Positions 42,045-51,757 are shown, numbered from the stretch's first letter. The stretch is 64,000 bases of DNA from Spirosoma panaciterrae DSM 21099 (GCF_000374025.1 NZ_KB893172.1:492879-556878), one strand, 5' to 3'. Numbers and translations are program-made. Notes: a model not told the origin generated them from the sequence alone.

Positions 42045-43018
42045 GCCTTGTCTCCCATCCGGTTCTTTGCAACTACTACATCACGTATCGCTGCAATGCG
42101 ACCTGTAGTTTCTGCGATATATGGGAGCGGCCTTCGCCTTATGTTACGCTCGAAAACGTCCGGCAAAATCTCCGGGACTTAAAACGGTTAGGCGTTCGGG
42201 TCATTGATTTTACAGGTGGAGAGCCTTTACTACATCGGCAACTACCCGAATTGCTTCAGGAAGCCAAGCGTCTTGGCTTTATTACGACCGTTACAACCAA
42301 TGCATTGCTGTATCCTAAGCAGGCTGAGCAACTTCGTGGTTTGGTCGATATGCTGCACTTTTCACTTGATTCGCCCATTGCTGAAGAGCACGACCGCTCG
42401 CGGGGAGTAAAGTGTTTCGACAAGGTGATGGAATCTATCGCCATAGCCCGCAAACTGGGTGAGCGCCCCGATATTCTGTTTACGGTATTTGAGCATAACG
42501 TTCATCAGATCAGACAGCTACATGAAGAAATTTGCCAGCCCAATGATCTGGTACTTATTCTGAATCCGGTTTTTGAGTACAACACGGTCGAAACGGGGGA
42601 GCGCTTTTCCGAAGAGGCTCTTCGGAAAATGTCGTGGTGGGGCAAACAACCGAATGTATATCTGAACGAAGCCTTTATTCAACTTCGTCGGGATGGAGGT
42701 AATCAGATCGAAGACCCGGTTTGTCGTGCGGGTAGCACCACACTGGTCATTTCGCCCGAGAACAAACTGGTCCTGCCCTGTTACCATTTAGGGTTAAAAG
42801 AGTTTCCCATCGACAATAATCTGTACGGCCTGTATCGCTCCGACGAAGTACAGAAACTGGTTGCCCTCGAAGGGCGTTTGCCGGGTTGTGAAGGCTGCGC
42901 CATCAATTGCTATATGCAGCCTTCCTTTGCCGTGGAAGTAAATAAATATTTCTGGCGGGCCTTGCCGAGTACGTTGAAGTACAACTGGATGAAAGGAACC
43001 TGGAAGCAACTGTTCTAG
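42041..43018 (+). CDS. Radical SAM/SPASM-type enzyme
   Basis: The 325-residue protein has the radical SAM cluster motif at Cys18, Cys22 and Cys25 (YRCNATCSFCDIW), the glycine-rich DFTGGEPLL, and a C-terminal set of cysteines like a SPASM or twitch region (PVCRAGS, VLPCYHLGLK, GCEGCAINCYM). It uses S-adenosylmethionine and a 4Fe-4S cluster to start radical chemistry; the auxiliary cysteines suggest a further cluster. It could be a peptide-modifying or nucleic-acid-modifying enzyme, but no substrate peptide lies beside it. The three double-glycine peptides are 11 kb away and lack cysteine. The start codon lies in the inverted repeat, which is unusual. Confidence 0.88.
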   Translation: MRLVSHPVLCNYYITYRCNATCSFCDIWERPSPYVTLENVRQNLRDLKRLGVRVIDFTGGEPLLHRQLPELLQEAKRLGFITTVTTNALLYPKQAEQLRGLVDMLHFSLDSPIAEEHDRSRGVKCFDKVMESIAIARKLGERPDILFTVFEHNVHQIRQLHEEICQPNDLVLILNPVFEYNTVETGERFSEEALRKMSWWGKQPNVYLNEAFIQLRRDGGNQIEDPVCRAGSTTLVISPENKLVLPCYHLGLKEFPIDNNLYGLYRSDEVQKLVALEGRLPGCEGCAINCYMQPSFAVEVNKYFWRALPSTLKYNWMKGTWKQLF

Positions 43019-43057
43019 GGTTTATTCAGCCTGCTACTACCGGAGGGCTGGTAATAC

Positions 43058-44173
43058 TTACCGTTTCACAATCTTTCTGAGCAATGATCGGCCATTGACA
43101 TCGGCCCGGAGCAGATAGATACCCGGAGTCAGACTGTCCAGGCCAATAACCTGTTCATGTTGCCGCGACGCCTTCGAAAAGAGCAGTTCATGGAGTTTCC
43201 GGCCATTGACATCGGTCAGTTGTAGGGAAGCCGTGGTCGGATTGCTTGTTTGAATAACCACCTGCATCCGGCCTTCTACCGGGTTTGGAAAGGTGATAAA
43301 TAGGATATCCGGGTCGGAATACACGACCGTGTTGGTGACAATACTGCCGTTGCCCAAAATGGCGGGTTCGTAGGGGGGAATGGGAGTGGACGTGCCGGGC
43401 AGATCATCGACGGTTATGGTCAGCTCTTCCGTTGTCTGGCTGATGAGCAGACCGTTCCGGTATTCGTCAATCGTAATAACTACACTGTAAAGCCCTACCT
43501 GAGTTGGGGAATCCCAGGTTAGTTCGCCGGTCTGACTGTTGAGCTTGAAAATCCCCTGACGAGTTACATCGTTGGGAAACTGATAGGTTGGTACCAGACG
43601 TTTGTCGCAGGATTTTTCGTCGGTGCTGGTTAAGGATTTAGCTAAACCATACATCAGGCTGTCGCCTTCGGCATCCGTCGCTTTCAGATCCAGTAGTAAC
43701 TTCTTGTTGACGCCTGCCCGAAAACCCGTTGGTGGATAACCCGGCGTTGGTGTCTGGTTGGCAACGTTCGTGCTGACGGTGGTACTCAGGGTAAAAAACT
43801 GGTAATCGGCTTTCGTGATGTTTTGCACAATCGACCGATTCGAAATGGTGGTCGTTAAGGTATAGGTATTAGGACCGGGATACGTATGATTAATTCGGTA
43901 GGTATTGATGCTCATGGAGTTGTTGGCTATGAACAGCCGACTTTGCCGAGTCACGGTGTTGCTGGTGCCATCCCCAAAACAGATGAGGTAACGATCAGCC
44001 TGATCGGCGGCCTGCCTTCCCTGAACCTCGTTCATGTATACAACGAGCGTTACCTCGTAAGTCAGCGATGAGCCCGAAACGGGTTTTGCCTGGATATAGC
44101 CACCAATTAAATGCGTAGCCCGAACGGCTGAAATGCCTGACAGCATCAGGCACAGGAATGTAATGGTTCTCAT
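43058..44173 (-). CDS. T9SS cargo protein with type A sorting domain
   Basis: A 371-residue exported protein: signal peptide (ending near AVRATHLIGG), beta-sandwich regions of cadherin-like type (RAGVNKKLLLDLKATDAEGDS, QTGELTWDSPTQVGLYSVVI), and a C-terminal T9SS type A sorting domain (FITFPNPVEGRMQVVIQ, LTPGIYLLRADVNGRSLLRKIVKR). Such proteins are secreted by the type IX system and often anchored on the cell surface. The middle part resembles other Bacteroidota surface proteins that open with THLIGGYIQA. The function is unknown. It converges on the radical SAM gene. Confidence 0.87.
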   Translation of the reverse strand: MRTITFLCLMLSGISAVRATHLIGGYIQAKPVSGSSLTYEVTLVVYMNEVQGRQAADQADRYLICFGDGTSNTVTRQSRLFIANNSMSINTYRINHTYPGPNTYTLTTTISNRSIVQNITKADYQFFTLSTTVSTNVANQTPTPGYPPTGFRAGVNKKLLLDLKATDAEGDSLMYGLAKSLTSTDEKSCDKRLVPTYQFPNDVTRQGIFKLNSQTGELTWDSPTQVGLYSVVITIDEYRNGLLISQTTEELTITVDDLPGTSTPIPPYEPAILGNGSIVTNTVVYSDPDILFITFPNPVEGRMQVVIQTSNPTTASLQLTDVNGRKLHELLFSKASRQHEQVIGLDSLTPGIYLLRADVNGRSLLRKIVKR

Positions 44174-44282
44174 GGGAAAGTATAGGAAGAAAGCTTTATT
44201 ATCCTGATAACTCAAAATGGCGATATAACCATATATGCGTTCGGGAAAGATTTTGTAAACGGTATTTCCGTACCTTTCTGCT

Positions 44283-45098
44283 ATGTTGTACACTGCCGAA
44301 CAAGCCGCTTCTTTACCCGCTGAGGGGTTGCGTTATCTGCTTACATCGCTCGATGACCATGTGCTGACCATTACGCTCAACCGACCGCAGAAAAAGAATG
44401 CCCTGCATCCGCCGATGCTGGCCGAACTGGCTTATACGCTGGCTTATGCCCATTATAACCCTGGTGTCTGGATGGTGGTACTAGCGGCCGAGGGGGATAC
44501 GTTTTGTGCAGGTATGGACCTGAAAAGTCTTTCGCTGGGTGATGGGGAAGAAGCGATCGTACCGACTCCATCCGGTCCGGTCCGACTGGGCGAATTGATG
44601 GCTGGTTTGCATAAGCCATGTATTGCCCAGGTACAGGGATCGGTATATGCCGGTGGGTTTCTACTGGTAGGAGGAAGTACGTATGTAGTGGCATCGGAAA
44701 CCGCAACCTTTAGTTTGCCCGAAGTTAAACGAGGGCTCTTCCCGTTTCAGGTGATGGCCCTTCTGCTTGAGATCATGCCTGCCCGAATGGCACTTGACCT
44801 GTGCCTGCGGGCACGAACACTCTCCGCAGATGAAGCAAAAGCGATTGGGCTGGTTACGAAGGTGGCACCCGCAGAAAAACTGAGTCAGGCGGTTACTGAT
44901 CTGGCGGCTGAAATAAAGCAATACTCACCAACGGCCATGCAGTTTGGACTTCGGGCTTTTCAGCAGTTAAAAAGCCTGCCATCGAGCGAGCAGCAGGCTT
45001 TTTTATTCGATCAGTTCCAGCAACTTCAGCAGACCCCCGATGCAAAAGAAGGCATGACTGCCTTTCTGGAAAAAAGAGCACCCAGATGGGGTGTTTAA
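44283..45098 (+). CDS. Enoyl-CoA hydratase/isomerase family protein
   Basis: This 271-residue crotonase-fold protein begins with a typical segment (VLTITLNRPQKKNALHPPM) and has the first oxyanion-hole region DTFCAGMDLKSL and the second GSVYAGGFLLVGG. The catalytic Glu of hydratases, usually found a few residues after the second glycine-rich turn, is not seen, so it may be an isomerase, lyase or another crotonase. The C-terminal helices (AKAIGLVTKVAPAEKL) are normal. It is divergent from the T9SS gene; TACCTTTC at 44271-44278, five bases before the ATG, is one base from the -7 consensus. Confidence 0.88.
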   Translation: MLYTAEQAASLPAEGLRYLLTSLDDHVLTITLNRPQKKNALHPPMLAELAYTLAYAHYNPGVWMVVLAAEGDTFCAGMDLKSLSLGDGEEAIVPTPSGPVRLGELMAGLHKPCIAQVQGSVYAGGFLLVGGSTYVVASETATFSLPEVKRGLFPFQVMALLLEIMPARMALDLCLRARTLSADEAKAIGLVTKVAPAEKLSQAVTDLAAEIKQYSPTAMQFGLRAFQQLKSLPSSEQQAFLFDQFQQLQQTPDAKEGMTAFLEKRAPRWGV

Positions 45099-45106
45099 TA
45101 CTTCGT

Positions 45107-45574
45107 TTATGACTTAGGCAGATCCGGGCAGTTGTCTCGCCGACGCGTATCGATGATACTTTGAATCTTCCAGTTACCGTTAACTTTTACCAGCGTAAAG
45201 GCATTGACACCGCAGTGGCTTTTTTTGTCGTTCAGATAAAATACGTAGGGTGTCCAGGCGGTGGCGAGTTCAGCATCTATTTTTATCTCCATACCCGACA
45301 GGCGCTCATCCAGGGCGAAAGGAGGGTATTTGACTACTGAGGCTGCAAACTTACCGATATCTTCATTTCGTACTGAAACCTCTCCTTCTTTGTTTTTGGC
45401 GATACTCTGAAGCGACGCGCCGGGTAGAAAGGTATTCTTGATCTGCGTGGAATCGCCTTTGCGCATCCCGTCGAACATCAGCTTAATCGTCGTTTTAACG
45501 GCGGCTTCATCCTGCGACTGGGCAAAAGAAGACATGGCTAAACAAAGCCCAATAAGGCATAGAAGTGGTTTCAT
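45107..45574 (-). CDS. Exported NTF2/SnoaL-like protein
   Basis: The 155-residue protein has a signal peptide (ending near SSFAQSQ) and one cone-shaped NTF2-like domain: EAAVKTTIKLMFDGMRKGDS, then NAFTLVKVNGNWKIQSIIDT, a typical DUF4440-like or SnoaL-like ending. Many such proteins are small-molecule-binding or enzymes with unknown substrates. Its start overlaps by four bases the end of the PLDc_N-like gene upstream, so the pair is coupled. It is convergent with the crotonase gene, 8 bases apart. Confidence 0.82.
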   Translation of the reverse strand: MKPLLCLIGLCLAMSSFAQSQDEAAVKTTIKLMFDGMRKGDSTQIKNTFLPGASLQSIAKNKEGEVSVRNEDIGKFAASVVKYPPFALDERLSGMEIKIDAELATAWTPYVFYLNDKKSHCGVNAFTLVKVNGNWKIQSIIDTRRRDNCPDLPKS

Positions 45575-45777
45575 GAGATACGCTGGTTTCGTCCGATGAA
45601 GAAATAAAGCAAAGTGCCTATAATGTTAAAGAAAACGATAATAATAACCCAGATCAGCTTGTCATTGGTGCCTCGAAATTCGCTGCGAACTACATCGATC
45701 AGCGCCAGAACAGGAAGCCCCACTATAAAAAGCATGAACACCAACTCCTGACCACCAAGACCTAGAAATGCGTACAT
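45571..45777 (-). CDS. Small two-TM protein of the PLDc_N type
   Basis: The 68-residue protein has two membrane segments (LVFMLFIVGLPVLALIDVV and KLIWVIIIVFFNIIGTLLYF) and ends GRNQR, matching the PLD-nuclease N-terminal domain (PLDc_N), which occurs alone in many bacteria. DVVRSEFRGTNDK joins the two helices, as in the family. The function of the stand-alone form is not known. It precedes the NTF2-like gene with an ATGA overlap. Confidence 0.85.
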   Translation of the reverse strand: MYAFLGLGGQELVFMLFIVGLPVLALIDVVRSEFRGTNDKLIWVIIIVFFNIIGTLLYFFIGRNQRIS

Positions 45778-45829
45778 GGTTAAACACCTTTAAGTTACGG
45801 ATAAACTATTGTTTTGTAAGGATGGTATG

Positions 45830-45859
45830 GTGAGGTCAAATGAAAGCATCTGACCTCAC
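45830..45859. terminator. Short inverted repeat after the DUF3052-like gene
   Basis: GTGAGGTCA (45830-45838) and TGACCTCAC (45851-45859) are perfectly complementary with a 12-base loop. It lies just past the stop of the leftward gene at 45878 and could end its transcript. Confidence 0.45.
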
Positions 45860-45877
45860 AAAGCGAAAAGGCACGCT

Positions 45878-46342
45878 TTAAACTTCGCCACGTACTTTAG
45901 CTTTTCCCTGCTCGGAAAGCGCTCCTTTTTCGTTTCGAGTCATTTTTTTGATGTACTCGGCCCGCCGGAATCGCAGGGCGCTCCAGTCGTTGTCAATGGC
46001 AATCATGCGGACGGGCTCAAAGCCTAATTGACCCAATGTCGCCCAGCCCGTGTCGCGGTTGAAATCACATTTGTACTTTTTCGACGACCCTTTTGGGTAA
46101 GCGAACCAAAGTAGACCATCTCCCTGAATTTTTTCGGCTAGTTGCTGGCTAATTGAATCGACTTCCTGCTGCGTTTTGACAAACGCAATCGCAAATGTAC
46201 CTGCCTGAATCTGGTTGGGTTCGGTAACGATGGTCGTAGCCCCCCGCATCTCGTCCATAGTTGGCAAAAAATCATCGGGCGCGTTGATAACGGCTATTTC
46301 AGGCTGGGCTTTATAATTCAGTTTGGCAAAAACAGGGTTCAT
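45878..46342 (-). CDS. Hypothetical cytoplasmic protein, possibly DUF3052-like
   Basis: A 154-residue protein without signal peptide or membrane segments. The central part (GDGLLWFAYPKGSSKKYKCD, GWATLGQLGFEPVRMIAID, WSALRFRRAEYIKKM) resembles DUF3052-type proteins, which are poorly characterised; I am not certain of that family. A lysine- and arginine-rich tail follows. It is 18 bases downstream of the lipoprotein gene at 46361-47116 and on the same strand, so likely cotranscribed with it. Confidence 0.7.
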   Translation of the reverse strand: MNPVFAKLNYKAQPEIAVINAPDDFLPTMDEMRGATTIVTEPNQIQAGTFAIAFVKTQQEVDSISQQLAEKIQGDGLLWFAYPKGSSKKYKCDFNRDTGWATLGQLGFEPVRMIAIDNDWSALRFRRAEYIKKMTRNEKGALSEQGKAKVRGEV

Positions 46343-46360
46343 CGAAGGTAATAGATGGGT

Positions 46361-47116
46361 TTAGGGAGTAGGCAATTGAACATAAAAAGCGTCGGGCTGT
46401 TTGAAGATTGCCGGTATATAATAGCCTCTTCCATCATAGTTGCTGGTGCTTTGCTGGGTAAGGATCTGATCGCGAGGGAGTACTTTCACATCTGAGGCCC
46501 AAAACTTGGTATCGATGGTGAATTCGGTCTTGAAATCTTTATCAGTCGAAAGCGTCAGATAGTTGCGGAACGTTAACGGCGATTGGTCGGCCGAGTAGGC
46601 ATACGTAACAATATCGACAGGTTTTTTGCGGTCAGTCCATTTCGCTTTTTCCTGTTCCGTAGTAGATGACCCCGTCAGACGGACGCTGCCTTGTGGGACA
46701 ACGACAAACTGCTTCTTTTCGAGCCGGGTTTGTGGCGGAATAAAGGCAATCGGGTCCTGTTTAGTAATGGTGCCACCCAAATAAACAGCAGATGCATACC
46801 GATTATAGCGTGGTGCAGAGCCTGTTAAATTGACATCAGACACATCAGACCAGTAATCGACTTTGTCCTGCCCAATGATGAACGATGAGCGTTTCCAGTC
46901 GACATACAGGGGCTTGTTCAGTTTATTGAGTAAGCTTAGCTGCATCAAGCCCCGTTCGCTGGCAAAATTGTAGCGAAGCGTAAGCGTATCATTGTCGAGT
47001 ACCAATCCCTCCTGTGCTGGAGTGACATTTGAGCCTCGTAATGTAACCACCTGAACGTTAGGCATGCAACTCACGATGGTTGCCCAAACGGATAGACCTA
47101 AAATTAGTTTTTTCAT
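46361..47116 (-). CDS. Hypothetical lipoprotein
   Basis: The 251-residue protein has a lipoprotein signal (MKKLILGLSVWATIVSC, Cys17). Its body is rich in beta-strand-like segments (LTLRYNFASERGLMQLSLLN, NKPLYVDWKRSSFIIGQD) and has the look of a periplasmic immunoglobulin-like fold. The NKPLYVDWKRSS stretch is common in Bacteroidota hypothetical lipoproteins, but no named family comes to mind. It lies between xylB and the DUF3052-like gene, all on one strand. The function is unknown. Confidence 0.75.
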   Translation of the reverse strand: MKKLILGLSVWATIVSCMPNVQVVTLRGSNVTPAQEGLVLDNDTLTLRYNFASERGLMQLSLLNKLNKPLYVDWKRSSFIIGQDKVDYWSDVSDVNLTGSAPRYNRYASAVYLGGTITKQDPIAFIPPQTRLEKKQFVVVPQGSVRLTGSSTTEQEKAKWTDRKKPVDIVTYAYSADQSPLTFRNYLTLSTDKDFKTEFTIDTKFWASDVKVLPRDQILTQQSTSNYDGRGYYIPAIFKQPDAFYVQLPTP

Positions 47117-47164
47117 AGCGTTTTCTTTGATTTAATGTATAAAATTCGCTATTCAGATACCTTG

Positions 47165-48643
47165 CTATTGGCTTAAATTTGTCTGCCATCGTTCATATGC
47201 TTCCCGATAGGCTTCCTGTGCCCGCATGTCGGGTTCGATGGTTTTTGTAACGTGAAGACCCGAGAACGCTTCCTGCGCGTTCTTGTAATAGCCAAGGCCC
47301 AGCCCTGCCCCGCGCGCAGCACCCTGAGCGCCATCGGTGTTGTATAATTCAATGGTTGCGCCGGTTAGGTTCGCCAGCGTATCGCGGAACAGCGGACTCA
47401 GGAACATATTAGCTTCACCCGCCCGGATGGTTTGCAGACCAACCCCAACACTTTCCATGATCTGAATGCCGTAGTACAGCGCAAAGACAATCCCTTCCTG
47501 AGCGGCCCGGATCAGATGTGGTAAGCCGTGGCGAGTCAGTTGCAGCCCATGGAATGATGCACCCAGATCGGCGTTCTCCAACATCCGTTCGGCTCCGTTA
47601 CCAAACGGAAGGCAGACCAGACCATCAGCCCCAATCGGAGCTTCGTGGGCCAGCACGTTCATATCCGCGTAACTGATCGAGCGGCCCAGCACCTGGTTTC
47701 GAAGCCAGCTATTCAGGATACCTGTGCCGTTCACGCACAACAATACCCCATAGCGTGGTGCTTCGGTCGTATGACTAACGTGCAGAAACGTATTGACCCG
47801 TGATTGCGGGTCGTACTTCGCCTGATCGCTCACCCCATACACCACACCCGATGTGCCGGCCGTAGCCGCAATCTGGCCGGGTTCCAGCACGTTTAGCGAG
47901 AGGGCATTGTTGGGTTGATCGCCTGCGCGGTAGGTAACCGGTGTACCAGCGGCAAGGCCAAGCTCGGCAGCTGCCGAAGCCGATAGCTCACCCTGTGGCG
48001 CAAAGGTTGGTTTGATGGTTGGAATCAGCGACGAACTAAACCCGAAATAATCGAGCAGGAACTGAGCGGGTTCATTGGCCTGAAAATCCCAGAAGGCCCC
48101 TTCCGAAAGGCCCGATGCCGTTGTTACGATGTCGCCCGTCATTCGGGCGGCCAGATAGTCGCCGGGTAGCATGAAATGGGCTACCTGCGCGTATACATTG
48201 GGCTCGTTGGCTTTGACCCAGGCCAGTTTGGCGGCTGTAAAATTGCCCGGTGAGTTGAGCAGATGGCGTAAAGTCCGTTCATGCCCCAGGGCATCAAAGG
48301 CCGCATTGCCGTAGGGAACGGCCCGGCTGTCGCACCAGATGATGGAAGGACGCAAAACGTTAAACTCTTTGTCGACAACAACTAGTCCGTGCATTTGGTA
48401 CGAAATGCCAATGGCCTTTACGTCGCTGGGCTGAATGGCGGCCTGTTGCATAACGGCTTTGCTCGCCAAACAGGCATTTTGCCACCAGATATCGGGCTGC
48501 TGTTCGGCAAAGCCCGGCTGTGGGGCTTCAATCACCATTTCGGGCTGTGGAAAAAAGGCTGAGGCAATTGCTTTGCCGCTTTCGGCTTCAATCAAACAGG
48601 CTTTGACAGACGAACTGCCGAGGTCGAATCCAAGGAAATACAT
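47165..48643 (-). CDS. xylB: Xylulokinase
   Basis: The 492-residue FGGY-family sugar kinase phosphorylates D-xylulose with ATP. It opens with the phosphate-binding FLGFDLGSSSVKACLIEAESG, has the substrate segment GISYQMHGLVVVD with SIIWCDSRA, then VTYRAGDQPNNALSLNVLEPG, an adenosine region (GTSGVVYG), and AQEGIVFALYYGIQIME before IRAGEANMFLSPLFRDTLANL. The QMHGLV and WCDSR motifs favour xylulokinase over other FGGY kinases. No xylose isomerase is present in the window; the gene may feed sugars released by the GH43 enzyme. Confidence 0.92.
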   Translation of the reverse strand: MYFLGFDLGSSSVKACLIEAESGKAIASAFFPQPEMVIEAPQPGFAEQQPDIWWQNACLASKAVMQQAAIQPSDVKAIGISYQMHGLVVVDKEFNVLRPSIIWCDSRAVPYGNAAFDALGHERTLRHLLNSPGNFTAAKLAWVKANEPNVYAQVAHFMLPGDYLAARMTGDIVTTASGLSEGAFWDFQANEPAQFLLDYFGFSSSLIPTIKPTFAPQGELSASAAAELGLAAGTPVTYRAGDQPNNALSLNVLEPGQIAATAGTSGVVYGVSDQAKYDPQSRVNTFLHVSHTTEAPRYGVLLCVNGTGILNSWLRNQVLGRSISYADMNVLAHEAPIGADGLVCLPFGNGAERMLENADLGASFHGLQLTRHGLPHLIRAAQEGIVFALYYGIQIMESVGVGLQTIRAGEANMFLSPLFRDTLANLTGATIELYNTDGAQGAARGAGLGLGYYKNAQEAFSGLHVTKTIEPDMRAQEAYREAYERWQTNLSQ

Positions 48644-48867
48644 TCGGTTATTGCTTTAGGAGTTCCTGCACGAAAGTACAAAGGGAAGGGCATAGTTTAC
48701 TGACTTGGGCAGTAGCCACAGAAAATTTGCTCTGTTTCTCGTGCTGTTCAGGATACTCGTCAACCTGGTGACGAAGGGCAAAAAGTGCTGACCTGAATGA
48801 GCGCATGACAGCAAAGCATAGAAAACGGTTTGGATGTCGTTATTTTGCGACTCTATAAGCCTTTTCT

Positions 48868-51252
48868 ATGAACTACCGATTCGTATTGGTTCTGCTCTTT
48901 CTGGTTTCGGCTGTTGCGGTTGCCCAAACACCGCCGATGCCCTCTCCCTGGACCTCACAATACTGGCCAGCCCGATGGATTGTTCATCCAGCCACGTCGG
49001 CTCGCCAATATGGCATTTATCATTTTCGCAAAGCGATCGATCTGGCCCAAAAACCGGCCCGGTTCGTCGTGCACGTATCGGCCGATAACCGCTATCGTTT
49101 TTTCGTGAATGGAAAAGCTGTAGCCCTCGGTCCGGCTCGTAGCGATTTACTGAACTGGAACTACGAAACGCTGGATTTAGCTCCGTATTTGCAGGCAGGG
49201 CGAAACGTGCTTGCTGCGCAGGTCTGGTATATGGGCGAGGGAGCCCCCTTTGCCCAGATGAGTTACCAGCTTGGTTTTATTGTTCAGGGTGATACCGATG
49301 CCGAAAAAATGGCCAATACAGATGCCAGTTGGAAGGTGTTTCACAACCTGGCTTATACGCTCATCAAGAACGACATTCCGAAACTCCGTACATACATTGT
49401 CATGGGTGATGGCGACCGGGTCGATGCCGCGCAGTATCCGTGGGGTTGGGAGTTGACCGCATTCGACGATAAAGCCTGGGTGGCTGCCAGGCCGTTTGGT
49501 TTTCCGGCAAAACCGCGTGGCCTGGGTACGGATGGCAACTGGGGGCTGGTGCCTCGCACGATTCCGATGATGGAGGAGAAACCCATCAGGCTGGCTAGTG
49601 TTCGACGGGTCGAAAATGGTAAAATGGATAATGCTTTTTTGCAGGGTAACTCGCCTGTTACGGTTTCGAAGAATACAAAAGCCGTGTTTCTGCTCGATCA
49701 GGGCCATTTGACCAATGCCTATCCTGAATTGACGGTCAGCAAAGGAAAAGGGGCCGTGGTTACACTCTCGTATGCCGAAGCCTTGATTGATGCCAAGGGG
49801 CAGAAAGGAAACCGGAATGAAGTAGAAGGCCGTAGCTTACGCGGGTTTGACGATCAGTTGGTAGCCGATGGAAGCGATAAACGAACCTTTCGGCCCTTGT
49901 GGTTCCGAACCTACCGCTACCTGCAACTGACGGTCGAAACGAAAGATGAGCCGCTTGTTCTGGAAAGCCTAATCGGTCAATTTACAGGTTATCCGTTCGA
50001 CGAAAAAGCACAGTTTACCGCCAGCGATACGACGTTGAAACCTCTCTGGAATGTAGGCTGGCGAACAGCCCGGCTGTGTGCAGGTGAAACCTACTTCGAT
50101 TGCCCCTATTATGAGCAGTTGCAGTACACGGGGGATACACGCATCCAGTCCCTCATTTCGCTGTACGTATCGGGCGATGATCGGCTCATGCGTAAGGCGA
50201 TCATGGATTACGATCATAGTCGGTTCAGCGATGGTCTGACGCAAAGCCGCTATCCATCGGCCGATTTGCAGGTAATCCCAACGTTTTCGCTGTTCTGGGT
50301 TTGCATGATTCATGATTACTGGATGCATCGGCAGGATGATGCATTCATAAAATCGTTGCTGCCGGGTGTGTTGAGCGTGCTGGACTGGCACGAACAACGG
50401 ATTGCCAAAACAGGATTGAACGGGCCATTGGAATGGTGGAATTTCGTTGACTGGTCGAAGTGGAAAAATGCGAAGGATGAAATTGCGGGCGGGGTTCCGA
50501 ATGGAGCGCGGAAAGGCGGATCGAGTATTCTGTCGCTGCAACAGGCCTACACCTACACCCGGGCGGGTGATTTGCTGGCGCATTACGGCCAGAACGAACG
50601 GGCCGAACACTACCGCGAACTGGCCCGACGACTTAATAAAGCGGTTTATGAGCAATGCTGGGATGCGAGTCGTAGTCTGTTTGCCGATACGCCGGACAAA
50701 AACTCGTTCAGCCAACATGCCAACATTCTGGCCGTACTGACCAATGCCGTTTCTGCCGAGCAGCAAAAGGTACTGTTGCAGAAAACCATGACAGATACCT
50801 CGCTGACGCAGGCTACGTTTTACTTCAAGTTTTATCTGTTCGAAGCCCTGAAAAAAACGGGCATGGGCGATCAGTTCATAGCACAGCTAAAACCCTGGCG
50901 TGACATGCTGGCGATGGGGCTGACCACCTTTGCCGAAAACCCCGAACCAACCCGCTCCGATTGTCATGCCTGGAGTGCCTCTCCTCTGTACGAGTTCCTG
51001 TCCATGACCTGCGGCATCCGACCAGGCGAACCTGGTTTCCGGGCCGTACGAATCGAACCGTTCCTTGGCGATCTGGCAACCGTGGACGGTAAAATGCCGC
51101 ACCCATCGGGCGAAATTGCCGTTCAATTTCAGAAAACACCTACGGGTGGGTTGACGGGTAATGTAACCTTACCCGCCAACCTATCGGGCACGTTACGCTG
51201 GAAAGGGAAAACGATACCCCTTAAAGCGGGAAAACAAACGGTAAGTTTGTAA
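48868..51252 (+). CDS. Alpha-L-rhamnosidase-like glycoside hydrolase (GH78-type), exported
   Basis: A 794-residue protein with a signal peptide (ending near AVAVAQT), beta-sandwich domains in the first 380 residues, an (alpha/alpha)6 barrel and a C-terminal beta-sandwich. Typical features are GETYFDCPYYEQLQYTGDTR with the acidic residues that act in catalysis, WWNFVDWSKWKN, and AWSASPLYEFLSMTCGIRP near the end of the barrel. Family members remove terminal rhamnose from plant glycans. The FYLF and HAWSA segments are as in characterised relatives. It is divergent from xylB and has no SusC/D pair beside it. Confidence 0.9.
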   Translation: MNYRFVLVLLFLVSAVAVAQTPPMPSPWTSQYWPARWIVHPATSARQYGIYHFRKAIDLAQKPARFVVHVSADNRYRFFVNGKAVALGPARSDLLNWNYETLDLAPYLQAGRNVLAAQVWYMGEGAPFAQMSYQLGFIVQGDTDAEKMANTDASWKVFHNLAYTLIKNDIPKLRTYIVMGDGDRVDAAQYPWGWELTAFDDKAWVAARPFGFPAKPRGLGTDGNWGLVPRTIPMMEEKPIRLASVRRVENGKMDNAFLQGNSPVTVSKNTKAVFLLDQGHLTNAYPELTVSKGKGAVVTLSYAEALIDAKGQKGNRNEVEGRSLRGFDDQLVADGSDKRTFRPLWFRTYRYLQLTVETKDEPLVLESLIGQFTGYPFDEKAQFTASDTTLKPLWNVGWRTARLCAGETYFDCPYYEQLQYTGDTRIQSLISLYVSGDDRLMRKAIMDYDHSRFSDGLTQSRYPSADLQVIPTFSLFWVCMIHDYWMHRQDDAFIKSLLPGVLSVLDWHEQRIAKTGLNGPLEWWNFVDWSKWKNAKDEIAGGVPNGARKGGSSILSLQQAYTYTRAGDLLAHYGQNERAEHYRELARRLNKAVYEQCWDASRSLFADTPDKNSFSQHANILAVLTNAVSAEQQKVLLQKTMTDTSLTQATFYFKFYLFEALKKTGMGDQFIAQLKPWRDMLAMGLTTFAENPEPTRSDCHAWSASPLYEFLSMTCGIRPGEPGFRAVRIEPFLGDLATVDGKMPHPSGEIAVQFQKTPTGGLTGNVTLPANLSGTLRWKGKTIPLKAGKQTVSL

Positions 51253-51356
51253 GGTGATTGATTCTCAAATCATTCATCCTGTAAAATAGCCGTTGATGTA
51301 GTTGATCGTTTTAAAGAAGAGTCGGTACTGTATATTGCATAGTTCCTTGTAAAACA

Positions 51357-51725
51357 ATGATCGCTATGAACAATATACTGTATGGACTCTTTTTTATTGG
51401 TTCTTTATCCGCCTGTTCGGGAAATGGAGATATGTCTATTTCGGTAACTGACTCAGACGACGAATATGAGTTTGTTGCCAAATACGATAAGGCCAAAACC
51501 CAGCGTGTTCAGGATTTTATTAACGTCAAAATGGCACCTGCTAAATCCGTCAAAGGTGACCACATTGACATAACCACCAAACTAAACGACAATACAGAAT
51601 TTGAACTGGAAGAGTATGAAGGTAAAGTGCGGATAAAACTGGATAAGGGCGCTAATTCAGAGGCTTCTTACCATCGGGTCAAAGCGATGTGCGAGGGGGT
51701 GAAGCAAATTATTCAGGACAAATAA
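51357..51725 (+). CDS. Small lipoprotein, unknown function
   Basis: The 122-residue protein has a lipobox (SLSACSGNG, Cys near residue 20). Its mature part is highly charged with alternating short strands (EYEFVAKYDKAKTQRVQDFI, TKLNDNTEFELEEYEGKVRI). A second ATG three codons on (51366) could also be the start. No family is recognised. It lies between the rhamnosidase-like gene and the convergent DUF1223 gene. Confidence 0.68.
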   Translation: MIAMNNILYGLFFIGSLSACSGNGDMSISVTDSDDEYEFVAKYDKAKTQRVQDFINVKMAPAKSVKGDHIDITTKLNDNTEFELEEYEGKVRIKLDKGANSEASYHRVKAMCEGVKQIIQDK

Positions 51726-51757
51726 ATAGCTATTTCTGTTGGATCAGTCTGCGGGTA

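Noticed and set aside
42041..43018. Radical SAM enzyme as maturase of the double-glycine peptides
   Set aside because: It is about 11 kb from the peptides with unrelated genes between, and the peptides have no cysteine; no link is supported.
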